From NCBI GenBank assembly GCA_934129895.1, contig CAKOWY010000003.1, positions 1 through 64,000 of the forward strand: a stretch of DNA of 64,000 bases, read 5' to 3'. The DNA comes from an uncultured Clostridia bacterium. GTDB lineage: Bacteria > Bacillota > Clostridia > TANB77 > CAG-508. This document shows, one piece after another, positions 25,742-34,796 of this stretch. Both the position numbers and the translations under genes were made by a program. A model generated the notes under the pieces. It was given only the letters and a program-made list of their open reading frames with translations. It did no database searches and was not told the DNA's origin. The first letter of the stretch is position 1. The number at the start of each line of letters is the position of its first letter.

Positions 25742-26209
25742 ATGAAACGGTTTATGGCTTTGATTGTAGGAATTATTCTTTGCATCTTTGCATTCTCTTT
25801 GTCAGGATGCTCTAACACAAACTTTTATAAAAAAGAGCAAAATCAAAAACAATTACAAGAAGAAATTAAAAGTTTACAAACTGAATGTTTAGATTTAATC
25901 GGACAAATAAACGAACTAAAAGATATAAAACAACGTTTGATGGACAATGAAGAGGTTTCTTATGTTATTGAATTAAGTATTTCTCAAATACATTATACTT
26001 TGGATGTTCAAGAAATACTAAAAGATCCAATGAACACAATTACCATTCCAATTGAAGTATCTCAAGAATACTACTATAATGTTAAAGTTGGCCAAACTTT
26101 AAACGATGATTTACGTGTTGGATCTCTCATTTTTGAGGGATCTTGGGAAAATTATAATGTAGTCGTATCTAGCAAACAAATCGTTACAAAAAAAATTGAT
26201 CCAAACTAA
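25742..26209 (+). CDS. Small lipoprotein with coiled-coil segment
   Basis: A 155-residue secreted lipoprotein. The signal peptide is MKRFMALIVGIILCIFAF, followed by the lipobox LSGC with the lipidated Cys at about residue 23. A coiled coil (about 28-70) precedes a compact beta domain containing YYYNVKVGQTLNDDLRVGSL. GGAGGAG precedes ATG. The first 70 bases have higher GC and include CGG-T as codon 3, while the rest is AT-rich and Asn/Lys-rich like native genes, so the signal peptide may come from an inserted gene fused to a native body. Function unknown. Confidence 0.75.
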   Translation: MKRFMALIVGIILCIFAFSLSGCSNTNFYKKEQNQKQLQEEIKSLQTECLDLIGQINELKDIKQRLMDNEEVSYVIELSISQIHYTLDVQEILKDPMNTITIPIEVSQEYYYNVKVGQTLNDDLRVGSLIFEGSWENYNVVVSSKQIVTKKIDPN

Positions 26210-26217
26210 TAAAGCCA

Positions 26218-26250
26218 AAGAGACTTACCAAATGGTAAGTCTCCTTTTTT
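26218..26250 (+). terminator. Terminator of the lipoprotein gene
   Basis: A 10-base perfect stem GAGACTTACC with GGTAAGTCTC followed by CTTTTTT. Confidence 0.88.
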
Positions 26251-26253
26251 ATA

Positions 26254-26442
26254 TTATTCTTCTGCTTTTTTTTCTAATTTAGTTATTGCTTTTAAAGCTT
26301 TAGGTCTTTCAAGAACAACAATATGTCCACATCCTAGACATTTTAGTTTAAAATCTACTCCAACTCTAGTTATCTCCCAGAGTTTACTTCCACATGGATG
26401 AGTTTTTTTTGTTCTAACTATATCTCCAATGTTATATTCCAT
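26254..26442 (-). CDS. DUF951 family small protein
   Basis: A 62-residue protein with the DUF951 pattern: MEYNIGDIVRTKKTHPCGS, WEITRVGVDFKLKC and LGCGHIVVLERPK. The conserved HPCG and CLGCG cysteines could bind zinc, and the fold is probably an SH3-like barrel. Members are widespread in Firmicutes and unstudied. It is the last gene of the gltX-HAD-DUF951 run on the minus strand, 11 bases after the HAD gene. Confidence 0.88.
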   Translation of the reverse strand: MEYNIGDIVRTKKTHPCGSKLWEITRVGVDFKLKCLGCGHIVVLERPKALKAITKLEKKAEE

Positions 26443-26453
26443 ATTGTTCCTCC

Positions 26454-26924
26454 TTATCTCTCTATATCTTTAAAATCCTTTTTTCTTCCAAATCTTCTGA
26501 TAATCTCTTCTACATCTTTTTCTTGAAGCCCTTTTCCTATTCCTCTTGAATTGGTATCATCCATTTTTATTAAATGTTCTAATAATTCATCATCAAAATC
26601 TGGAAATATAACATCATCTAGCAAAATATAATCTTCAATATCTTTATGTTCTGCTAAATATTGTTTTATTTCTTTTCCTCTCTCATTATCTATAAAAGGT
26701 GTTTTATCAAATAAAATCCCGTTTTGTAATAACATTTCTTGAACCTTCAAAAATGATTTTGTATATCTAAAAGATGTATCCATCACAATTTTGGCACCAG
26801 TTTCATTTACTGCATTTTTTAATAACCTAATTGTTTTTATATCAATATCTTGACTTCCTTTTACACTATCTATAAAATCATCAGAATTTAATACTCCATC
26901 AACATCTACAAAAATTACTTTCAC
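26454..26924 (-). CDS. HAD-domain protein (RNA-repair-type HAD)
   Basis: A 156-residue HAD fold. Motif I is FVDVDGVLNSDDF, and the motif II region AKIVMDTSFRYTKSF corresponds to the IVLSSSWR block of the HAD domain found in bacterial RNA-repair proteins; the acidic motif is YILLDDVIFPDF. The usual first Ser of motif II is replaced by Asp-Thr. It directly follows gltX (adjacent stop and start). It may be a nucleic-acid or nucleotide phosphatase; the substrate is unknown. Confidence 0.72.
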   Translation of the reverse strand: MKVIFVDVDGVLNSDDFIDSVKGSQDIDIKTIRLLKNAVNETGAKIVMDTSFRYTKSFLKVQEMLLQNGILFDKTPFIDNERGKEIKQYLAEHKDIEDYILLDDVIFPDFDDELLEHLIKMDDTNSRGIGKGLQEKDVEEIIRRFGRKKDFKDIER

Positions 26925-28583
26925 TTATTTTAAGTTCTCCTTAGCAACTTCTAAACGTTTGGAAATTCTATCTTTTCCCAATACTTGCATAATTTCATAC
27001 ATATCTGGTGTATTTGTTCTAGCTGTTAAAGCAACTCTTAATACTGTGCTTACATCTCCAACATGAGCTTTATACATTCCTGGATTTGCTTTAAATTCTT
27101 TAACCTCTCCTGCATATCCCATTTTTACTGCTAATTCTTTAATTTTATCAAACCATGTTTGTTTATCATCTAATTCATTGTAATATTTTGAAATATATAA
27201 ATCTAGTATTTTTGCAATATCTTCTTTATCAGAAATAACTTGATATGAATATTCATTAACTTTTCCATAAAATTCATCATCATACATATATCCAATATTA
27301 TACATTACATCAGACCATTTTGAAATATCTTTTCTTGGCTTTTTATTTCCTCTTTCTATTCCAAATACTTTTAATGCATATTCTTTATCTTCTAACATTT
27401 TAGCTAATTCTTCATCATATTCTTTTGCCCAGATTAATGAATAATTGTATACTTCTTCAGCTGTCATTTTTGATATTACTGTTTTTCCAATATCAAGTAA
27501 TTTTATCATATCAAATAATGCACCACTTACACTCATTTTGTTTAATTGAAAATCAAATTCATCTATTGATTTATCTGGATTTGCTTTTCTCCAATTTTCG
27601 AATGTTGAGTTTGCAATATTTAATAAATATTCTTTAACAGCTTCTGATGGAATACCTTCTTTTTTATAATATTCAACAGCTGCTTCTGGATCTTTTCTTT
27701 TACTTAATTTTCTTTTTCCTCCATTATCATTTTTCATGATTGGTGAAATATGTGCATATTTTGGTGCTTTAAATCCTAACTCATGGAATAATTGTAAATG
27801 TAATGGTACTGATGATAACCATTCATCACTTCTTATTACATGTGTTGTATGCATTAAATGATCATCAACTGCATGTGCAAAATGATATGTTGGAAGTCCA
27901 TCTGCTTTTATAATTACTATATCTAAATCATTTTCTGGAAAATCTACATTTCCTTTTATTACATCTTTATGTTTGATTTTTCTGTCTTCTCTTCCTGGTG
28001 ATTTGAATCTTATTATATATGATTCTCCATTTTTTATTTTTTCAGCAGATTCTTCAACTGTTAAATTTCTACATTTTGCCCAAACTCCATAATATCCAGG
28101 TCTTATTTTAGCTGATTCTTGTTTTTGTCTAATTTCATCTAACTCTTCTTGTGTACAGAAACAAGGATATGCTTTTCCTTGTGCTATTAAATATTTAGCA
28201 TAAGCTTGATATATTTCTTTTCTTAATGATTGCTTATATGGTCCATAATTTCCTATTTCTTCTGTATCTGAAATCATTCCTTCATCTGGTGCCATATCAA
28301 AATCTTTTAATGAATTAACTATTCCTGTTACTCCATTTTCAACTTCTCTCTTTTGGTCTGTATCTTCAACTCTTAAGAAAAATACTCCACTTGTTTTCTT
28401 TGCAACTGTTCTTGCTACTAGTGCTTGATACAATCCTCCAATATGTACAAATCCTGTAGGACTTGGTGCAAATCTTGTTACAACAGCTCCTTCTGGTAAG
28501 TTTCTTTCAGGATATTTTTCCTCATAATATGATATGTCTTTCGCATCTGGAAAGATTAATTCTGCTAAATCTTTATAATCCAT
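26925..28583 (-). CDS. gltX: Glutamyl-tRNA synthetase (Clostridia-type, 552 aa)
   Basis: Class I synthetase that charges tRNA-Glu (and in many Firmicutes also tRNA-Gln for later amidation). The HIGH motif is APSPTGFVHIGGLY at about residue 45, the VEDTDQKRE block follows, and KMSKS is KLSKRKD at about 293. The family normally has about 480 residues; this longer form with an N-terminal extension (MDYKDLAELIFPDA) is typical of one clostridial branch. I prefer ATG at 28583 over ATG at 28595, which directly abuts the ribosome site. A dedicated promoter lies at 28657-28685, and the HAD and DUF951 genes follow. Confidence 0.94.
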   Translation of the reverse strand: MDYKDLAELIFPDAKDISYYEEKYPERNLPEGAVVTRFAPSPTGFVHIGGLYQALVARTVAKKTSGVFFLRVEDTDQKREVENGVTGIVNSLKDFDMAPDEGMISDTEEIGNYGPYKQSLRKEIYQAYAKYLIAQGKAYPCFCTQEELDEIRQKQESAKIRPGYYGVWAKCRNLTVEESAEKIKNGESYIIRFKSPGREDRKIKHKDVIKGNVDFPENDLDIVIIKADGLPTYHFAHAVDDHLMHTTHVIRSDEWLSSVPLHLQLFHELGFKAPKYAHISPIMKNDNGGKRKLSKRKDPEAAVEYYKKEGIPSEAVKEYLLNIANSTFENWRKANPDKSIDEFDFQLNKMSVSGALFDMIKLLDIGKTVISKMTAEEVYNYSLIWAKEYDEELAKMLEDKEYALKVFGIERGNKKPRKDISKWSDVMYNIGYMYDDEFYGKVNEYSYQVISDKEDIAKILDLYISKYYNELDDKQTWFDKIKELAVKMGYAGEVKEFKANPGMYKAHVGDVSTVLRVALTARTNTPDMYEIMQVLGKDRISKRLEVAKENLK

Positions 28584-28656
28584 AATTTTCAACATTCCTT
28601 GCTCTTCTATATTTAGGTTTTCTGGATTTACCTATAAACCTTTTAAAATCCAATCT

Positions 28657-28685
28657 ATTATACTATAAACTTCAGAATAATTCAA
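28657..28685 (-). promoter_or_regulatory. Promoter of gltX
   Basis: TTGAAT and TATAAT on the minus strand with a 17-base spacer. Confidence 0.75.
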
Positions 28686-28689
28686 GTCC

Positions 28690-29403
28690 TTATATCTCAA
28701 CAATTTTAGCTTTAAATAGACATATTGTTTTTGTTCCATTTTTTAAATATTCTTCACTTTCTTCATGTAAATGACCGTGTATATGTAATGGAACCTGATT
28801 TTTATACAAATATTTTGTTATTCCTTTTAATCCATCATGTGCATTATCATGCAAATCTTTAGTAAATGGCTTATCATGGCTCACTAAGATATCAGCTTTT
28901 TCCATTTTATCTGCAATTTCAATACTTTCTTCATGTGTATATAATGCATATTGATCTGTATTTTTATATTTAAAGCTTCCACTTATTCCTGCAATTTTTG
29001 TTCCTTTAATTTCAATAGTTTTTCCATCAATATTATTAATACCATTTTCTTTATATTTATCCCAACTATCGTGATTTCCAAGAACTCCACATATTTTATC
29101 TTTTGGAATTATTTGAGTTATTTCATATAAATCTTCTGCAGAATGATCACCTAATAAAATACAATAATCATAATCCTTTGCATTTTTTATATATTCTATA
29201 CATTCTTTATCATAAGTTAAACAATTATGAGTATCTGTTATAAATAAAATTTTCAAATTATATTTTTTGATATCTCTACATCTTCCATATTGTTCATATA
29301 ACTCATCTTCATAAGTTTTTTCAATTTCTTCTTTTTTTTCTTCTATTAGTTGTGTTTTATTGTTTCTAAATAAAAATTCTTTAATTTTTTCAAAAATATT
29401 CAT
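28690..29403 (-). CDS. Calcineurin-like metallophosphoesterase
   Basis: A 237-residue phosphoesterase with the dimetal motifs FITDTHNCL, LLGDHSAED, GNHDSWD, a His in LVSHDKPFT and GHLHEE, in the family order. The first 55 residues are charged. It is cytoplasmic. The physiological substrate cannot be read from sequence. GGAG precedes ATG at 29403. It ends the run of minus-strand genes beginning with the amylase, the two membrane proteins lying between. Confidence 0.86.
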   Translation of the reverse strand: MNIFEKIKEFLFRNNKTQLIEEKKEEIEKTYEDELYEQYGRCRDIKKYNLKILFITDTHNCLTYDKECIEYIKNAKDYDYCILLGDHSAEDLYEITQIIPKDKICGVLGNHDSWDKYKENGINNIDGKTIEIKGTKIAGISGSFKYKNTDQYALYTHEESIEIADKMEKADILVSHDKPFTKDLHDNAHDGLKGITKYLYKNQVPLHIHGHLHEESEEYLKNGTKTICLFKAKIVEI

Positions 29404-29421
29404 ATTTAATCTCCACTTATT

Positions 29422-30348
29422 CTATTTAAATAAAATAAAAAACAATACACTTAATACTATTTGTATTAATACAACTATTTTTGTAACCTTATATATTTTT
29501 TCTATAATTGCTCTCTTTTTACCATTGTTAGCATTTTTTCCTATCTGTACCTCATTTTCAGATATAAAACTTTCAACATCATCAACATACACTGATTTAT
29601 GTGTAGATGTATTGTAATGTGAATATTTTCCACTTGGTATTAGTGTTTTATACAAAATTTTCATTATAGGAAGACCAAATATATTTCCTATTAAAAATGC
29701 TAAAAACCATTGTCCAAAAATTAAAACATACTTATTAGTAATATAGTTAGTAATTTCATTTGGTAACTTATTCATATTAACTTTTAATATAAAATATATT
29801 ATATATGATAAAATTAAACCTATACTTAAGCAAAAACTTTGAATTCTTATTTGTCTATTCTTTATAGTCTTATTATATCTTTCTTCATTATCTTCTATAG
29901 TTCCTCTAATATATGAATGTAGTTTATGAACTTGTTCTTCCATGTTAGTTCCATCAACATGAAGAGTTATTGTATCTTCTCTAAAATTCACCCATGTATA
30001 TAAACTCATATATTCAAAATGATCTATATCTTTTACATTTGATGAATAATTAACATCATAATTAATTGTTATTAATTCAATAGAAGATAAATTGTTTATA
30101 TTAGCAATAAACCAATTATAATCATTTTCAGTAATATCTTTTCCATCTTTATATTTTATTGTATATTGAACTTTAGGAACATTTCCTTTATATTCATATA
30201 CTTGTTCATTATATTTTAAATTTTGATTTTTATTTTCATCTCTTTCAAAAAGCTTTCTATATTCTTCTTTTTGATCTTCTAAATAATTTGCTACATCTAT
30301 TATTGTTTCAATAGGCACAATTTTATTTACTATTTTTTCTTCACTCAT
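29422..30348 (-). CDS. Membrane protein with N-terminal cytoplasmic domain, 308 aa
   Basis: Unrecognised. Residues 1-165 form a soluble, Asn/Tyr-rich domain (VQYTIKYKDGKDITENDYNW). Membrane helices follow at about 172-190 (FCLSIGLILSYIIYFIL), 210-228 (IFGQWFLAFLIGNIFG) and 290-306 (VVLIQIVLSVLFFILF), with an Asp/Glu-rich loop before the last helix. It lies 16 bases downstream of the DUF2207-like gene and 18 bases upstream of the phosphoesterase gene, so the three are probably co-transcribed. Confidence 0.65.
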   Translation of the reverse strand: MSEEKIVNKIVPIETIIDVANYLEDQKEEYRKLFERDENKNQNLKYNEQVYEYKGNVPKVQYTIKYKDGKDITENDYNWFIANINNLSSIELITINYDVNYSSNVKDIDHFEYMSLYTWVNFREDTITLHVDGTNMEEQVHKLHSYIRGTIEDNEERYNKTIKNRQIRIQSFCLSIGLILSYIIYFILKVNMNKLPNEITNYITNKYVLIFGQWFLAFLIGNIFGLPIMKILYKTLIPSGKYSHYNTSTHKSVYVDDVESFISENEVQIGKNANNGKKRAIIEKIYKVTKIVVLIQIVLSVLFFILFK

Positions 30349-30364
30349 TTTTTATCCCCCTAAA

Positions 30365-31579
30365 TTATTCTAAATATTCTATATATAATTTTTTTATATA
30401 TTTTTCATCAATTAAATAATTTTTACTTAGTTTACTATATTGTTTTATAACTTTTTTATTAATTCCAAGTGAAATTGCATATATTAAATATTTTTCCCAT
30501 ATTACTATTGCATTTTCTTCTTGTGTATCAAGCATTGAATAATCTTCCAAAAATCTTTTAAATGCTTCCCATTTGCATAAATTCTCATCATCTCTAATTT
30601 TCAGATGCTTTGGAGATTTAAAAAAGATATAAGTTGCAAAAAACATTATATTTATACACATTGTAATTTTCCAATTCATTATTATTGAAAACACACCTAC
30701 AACCACAAAAAAGTAATACCAATATTCTCTTTTTTCATCATGTTTTATAATATTAAACATATATAACAATACAATTATAGATAATACTTGATTTATCATA
30801 ATTTTATATAACATTCCATCTGATTTGAAAATAGATATAATATTTTTTACATTCCCCGTTATTATAATAATTCCAAATATAATAAATATAGCTATATATG
30901 TTATATATAAATTTATATTTTCTCTTTCTGATGTAGATTTACTTATATATGATATATACACATATATAAAACCAATCGTTATAATTATGCTTAAAATTAT
31001 ACCAATTACTATTGCTTTTTCATTTTCTAGTTTAAAAATATCAGAAATACCTATTAATAATGGTTGTATTAAAGAATAGAAAATAACTATTCCTATACTT
31101 GCAAAAACAATTAAAAATATAATTTTGTTTATATTCTTTAATATTGAATTTTTATAAATACTGTTCTTTTCTACTTTTCTTTCTAACATTTTATCAAATT
31201 CTATAAAGTCTTGTTTAAATTTTTTACTATTTATATAATCATCAAAAACTACTCTATCACTATTATGAAATATTCTTTTTAATAAAAATGTTTCATGCTC
31301 TTGAAGTTTCAAAGTATTTATTTCTTTTTGTAATATTAATATTTTCTTGTCTTTTCCTTTTATTGTTTCATTTTTTATTTCAATATATCCTTTTTCTTTT
31401 AAATCAATAATTGTTGCTATTATATCATTGCCATTTACATGACCTTTGATTATTTTTCCTACATATGCTGGTGCATCATCACTGGGAATATCTCTATAAT
31501 ATTGTAAATTTTCTTTAGATACTATTTTTTTTAGTACTACACTATATATTATTAAAAAAATTAGAATTGCTGTTAACAT
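30365..31579 (-). CDS. DUF2207-like membrane protein (second copy)
   Basis: A 404-residue relative of the protein at 19421. After an N-terminal helix come YYRDIPSDDAPAYVGKII and NDIIATIIDLKEKGYIEI, a winged-helix-like block, then about six membrane helices (150-330), then CKWEAFKRFLEDYSMLDTQ and VIWEKYLIYAISLGINKKV, the typical DUF2207 C-terminus. The extracellular domain of longer members is absent. It shares an apparent operon with the gene at 29422. Function unknown. Confidence 0.75.
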   Translation of the reverse strand: MLTAILIFLIIYSVVLKKIVSKENLQYYRDIPSDDAPAYVGKIIKGHVNGNDIIATIIDLKEKGYIEIKNETIKGKDKKILILQKEINTLKLQEHETFLLKRIFHNSDRVVFDDYINSKKFKQDFIEFDKMLERKVEKNSIYKNSILKNINKIIFLIVFASIGIVIFYSLIQPLLIGISDIFKLENEKAIVIGIILSIIITIGFIYVYISYISKSTSERENINLYITYIAIFIIFGIIIITGNVKNIISIFKSDGMLYKIMINQVLSIIVLLYMFNIIKHDEKREYWYYFFVVVGVFSIIMNWKITMCINIMFFATYIFFKSPKHLKIRDDENLCKWEAFKRFLEDYSMLDTQEENAIVIWEKYLIYAISLGINKKVIKQYSKLSKNYLIDEKYIKKLYIEYLE

Positions 31580-31592
31580 ATTTTTCTCCTAT

Positions 31593-33047
31593 TTAATTAT
31601 AAACATTTTCCTTTTTTACCCAAACAGATACACTTCCTCCATTACAATAAAATATTCCATTTCCATCTTGATCTACATATACTGTTTCTTGAACATTTCC
31701 AAGCCAATCGTAAAATACTGTATTAGCAAGTTTTGCTCCTACATTAACTGTTTTTGATCCACCTGGTCCATCACTTAATATTACAACCATTCCTGAGTCT
31801 ATATGATCACTATCACCAGTTCTAACCCAAGAAATAATATCATGATGATCAAAATAATCAATCTGTTCTCCATAAGCAAAATATTTTCTTGCCTTTATTA
31901 TCTTTTCTAATTTTTCTCCCATAGGTTTTATATTCTGTGATGGTATTCCATAAAAATCGCCATAGAAAACACAAGGTAATCCGTCTTTTCTTAATAAAAT
32001 TAAAGCATAAGCTAATGGTTTAAACCACTCTTGTACATAAGAAAATAATGCTTGACCTGGTTCTGTATCATGATTATCTACAAATGTTACTGCTAATTGT
32101 GGCATTTCTTTTACCAATGTATTATCAAATATTCTCGCCATATCATAATTTCCATTGCTATTTGAAGCATCAAATAAATTATAATGTAATGGTACATCAA
32201 ATAATGGAATACTTGAATTTGTTTTGGTAATATAATTTTCTAATGCTTTTAAATCTCTGTTCCAATATTCACCAACACAATCTATTTTCTTTATTTTTCT
32301 CATCTCATGTATCCACTCTGCCATAAATCCTGATTTTATATGTTTTACAGCATCTAGTCTAAATCCATCAACATTAGTTGTTTCTAAATACCACTTTCCC
32401 CATTTTTTTATTTCTTCTACAACTTCTGGATTATTATAATCAACATCAGCTCCCATTAAATAATCATAATTTCCATTTTCTAAATCAACATTTTGATCCC
32501 ACTTTTTTCCACTAAATCTAAATATACCATTTCTTCTTCCACTTTCGTCCCAATCAGTACCATTAAAATGATTATAATTCCACTTGAAATCTGAATATTT
32601 ATTATTTCTTCCTTTAAAATTATATACTGTCCATGCTGTTATCTTTTTTGGAAGAGATGTATCTACATTTCGATTTGTCTGTTCTTCTTCACTCGCATAA
32701 ACTGTTTCCGCTTCATCAGCTCCAATTTTATGATTTAATACTGTATCTGCATAGACTTTTATATCATTTTGATGTAATATTTTTATTGCATTTATATATT
32801 CTTCCTTTGTTCCATATTTTGTCTCTATACTTCCCTTTTGATCAAATTCACCTAAATCATATAAGTCATAAGCTGAATATCCGACATCATATTTTCCTCC
32901 TGCTCCTTTATATGCTGGCGGAAACCAAATATCTGTTATTCCTATTGCCGAAAGGTATTTTGCATTTATAGCCGCTTTATTCCACAACATACATTCTGGT
33001 TTTAAATACCATTCAAAATATTGCATTAAAATTCTATTTTCTTTCAT
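31593..33047 (-). CDS. Intracellular alpha-amylase (GH13)
   Basis: A 484-residue cytoplasmic alpha-amylase resembling the GH13_5 enzymes of Bacillus, without a signal peptide, so it acts on internal malto-oligosaccharides or glycogen. Catalytic regions are VYADTVLNHK, GFRLDAVKHI (nucleophile Asp, about 231), VGEYW (acid/base Glu, about 260) and FVDNHDTEPG (Asp, about 320). The C-terminal beta domain ends GGSVSVWVKKE. AAGGAAG precedes the ATG. It is the first gene of the minus-strand run down to the phosphoesterase. Confidence 0.94.
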   Translation of the reverse strand: MKENRILMQYFEWYLKPECMLWNKAAINAKYLSAIGITDIWFPPAYKGAGGKYDVGYSAYDLYDLGEFDQKGSIETKYGTKEEYINAIKILHQNDIKVYADTVLNHKIGADEAETVYASEEEQTNRNVDTSLPKKITAWTVYNFKGRNNKYSDFKWNYNHFNGTDWDESGRRNGIFRFSGKKWDQNVDLENGNYDYLMGADVDYNNPEVVEEIKKWGKWYLETTNVDGFRLDAVKHIKSGFMAEWIHEMRKIKKIDCVGEYWNRDLKALENYITKTNSSIPLFDVPLHYNLFDASNSNGNYDMARIFDNTLVKEMPQLAVTFVDNHDTEPGQALFSYVQEWFKPLAYALILLRKDGLPCVFYGDFYGIPSQNIKPMGEKLEKIIKARKYFAYGEQIDYFDHHDIISWVRTGDSDHIDSGMVVILSDGPGGSKTVNVGAKLANTVFYDWLGNVQETVYVDQDGNGIFYCNGGSVSVWVKKENVYN

Positions 33048-33164
33048 TTGTATTTCTTCCTTTTTTATCTTTTTCTAGTACTAATATACTATATTAATAA
33101 AAAAAAATCAATCTAAAAAATATTTTTAATATATATTAATATTTGTTATTTCTTATTTTTTCGA

Positions 33165-33199
33165 CTAAAAAAAGATCTCTATTTTTTTAGAGATCTTTT
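33165..33199 (-). terminator. Terminator of spo0A
   Basis: The stem AAAAGATCTCTA with TAGAGATCTTTT followed by a T-run on the minus strand, directly after the stop codon. Confidence 0.87.
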
Positions 33200-34036
33200 C
33201 TATGCACTTTTTAATTCCAATCTTAATTTGTCGCTAATCATTGCTATAAATTCACTATTTGTTGGCTTTCCCTTTGCTGCTGAAACTGTATAACCAAATA
33301 TATTTTCAACAACATCTTGTTGTCCTCTTCCCCATGCAACTTCTATTGCGTGGCGGATTGCACGTTCAACTCTTGATGGAGTTGTATGAAATTTTTCAGC
33401 TATTTGCGGATATAAGCATTTTGTTATTTGATTTATCACGTCTATATCGTTAATTACCATTATTATTGCCTCTCGTAAATATTGATAACCTTTAATATGT
33501 GCAGGAACACCTACTTCGTGTATTATATTTGTTACTAATGCTTCTATACTATCATCTTTATTACTAGACATATTTTTCAAATCTATATATTGAGATTTAG
33601 ATGTTGGAGCATTAAATGTACTTTCCCTCGAAATAAAGTTATTAACTTGTGCCGGTTTATAATTTTTCAATTCACGTATTCGTGTTATTAACAAATCAAT
33701 ATCAAAAGGCTTAACAACATAATACTCTGCACCTAATTCTATAGCTCTTCTCGTAATTTTATCTTGACCTACAGCAGACAACATAATACAGATAGGTTTT
33801 TTGTTCATCTTTATCATATTAATCTGTTCTAAAACTCCTATTCCATCTAAATGTGGCATTATAACATCTAATAATATTACATCTGGCATTAAGCTAGAAA
33901 TCATATCAAGTGCTTCATTCCCATCTTTTGCTCTTCCAACCACTACCATGTCATCTTGATTTTTTAAATATGTTGCTAGTGTAGTACTAAATTCTTGATT
34001 ATCATCCGCAATTAAAACTGAAATTTTTTCTCTCAT
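33200..34036 (-). CDS. spo0A: Sporulation master regulator Spo0A
   Basis: Response regulator that commits the cell to sporulation. The receiver domain has the acidic pair IADDNQEF, the phosphoacceptor in LLDVIMPHLDG and the conserved Lys in VVKPFD. The C-terminal DNA-binding domain has AHIKGYQYLREAI and the recognition region TPSRVERAIRHAIEVAWGRG. I start at ATG 34036 (MREKISVL) behind AGGAGG; the frame is open 8 codons further to a TTG that lies upstream of that site. The gene is monocistronic, with its own promoter and terminator. Its presence shows that the organism can sporulate. Confidence 0.97.
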   Translation of the reverse strand: MREKISVLIADDNQEFSTTLATYLKNQDDMVVVGRAKDGNEALDMISSLMPDVILLDVIMPHLDGIGVLEQINMIKMNKKPICIMLSAVGQDKITRRAIELGAEYYVVKPFDIDLLITRIRELKNYKPAQVNNFISRESTFNAPTSKSQYIDLKNMSSNKDDSIEALVTNIIHEVGVPAHIKGYQYLREAIIMVINDIDVINQITKCLYPQIAEKFHTTPSRVERAIRHAIEVAWGRGQQDVVENIFGYTVSAAKGKPTNSEFIAMISDKLRLELKSA

Positions 34037-34096
34037 AATTTTTCCTCCTAATTTTTTCAATCGTATCTGTAAAAAGTATTAATTTCTACATTTTGG

Positions 34097-34125
34097 ATTA
34101 TATTACAATATTGATATTATTTCAA
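34097..34125 (-). promoter_or_regulatory. Promoter of spo0A
   Basis: TTGAAA and TATAAT on the minus strand with a 17-base spacer. Confidence 0.72.
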
Positions 34126-34154
34126 TATATTTTTGGAATTTTTTTCCATTTATT

Positions 34155-34796
34155 TTAGATGTTTATACCTTTATTTATCATTTTTCCAGCTAATTCGACA
34201 AAACTAATAACACTAATTTTTTTATCTTCTATATCATTTACTAATTTTTCTTCTTTGGAAATCTCCATTTCAATAATTAATTTTATATCCTCAAAATATT
34301 CTATTTGTATTATATTTATATCATTATTTTTACAATAATATTTAAAATTTTCCAAACTAGAATATTCTAATTCAACTTCTGCAGTTTTTCCAGGAACTTT
34401 ACAAACCAATTGACATTTTTCAATAGCCATTCTGGTAACATCTGTATAAGCTCTAACAAGACCTCCCGTTCCAAGCAAGATTCCTCCAAAATATCTTGTA
34501 ACAATTACAACCACATTACATAGTTCTCTTCCTTGAAGCAAATTCAACATAGGTGCTCCTGCTGTTCCAGAAGGCTCGCCATCATCACTAGATTTTTCTG
34601 TTATCATGCCATTATCCATAATTCTATATGCAATACAATGATGTTTTGCATCATAATACTTCTTTTTTACTGCTTTTATTATATTTTCTGCTTCATTTTT
34701 ATCAGATACATTATATATTTCTGCAATAAATTTTGATTTTTTTTCAACTAATTCTGCATTTTCTTCTTTTAATATTGTATAAAAATGTTCTACCAT
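34155..34796 (-). CDS. YigZ/IMPACT family protein
   Basis: A 213-residue protein of the IMPACT/YigZ/YvyE family. KSKFIAEIYNV, DAKHHCIAYRI, SSDDGEPSGTAGAPML and VTRYFGGILLGTGGLVRAY are diagnostic; a ferredoxin-like C-terminal domain follows. Members bind nucleic acid or ribosomes, but the role is unclear. Its ATG follows the stop codon of the HI0933-family gene with no gap, so translation is probably coupled, and failure of the upstream CGGA decoding would lower its expression. Confidence 0.92.
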   Translation of the reverse strand: MVEHFYTILKEENAELVEKKSKFIAEIYNVSDKNEAENIIKAVKKKYYDAKHHCIAYRIMDNGMITEKSSDDGEPSGTAGAPMLNLLQGRELCNVVVIVTRYFGGILLGTGGLVRAYTDVTRMAIEKCQLVCKVPGKTAEVELEYSSLENFKYYCKNNDINIIQIEYFEDIKLIIEMEISKEEKLVNDIEDKKISVISFVELAGKMINKGINI

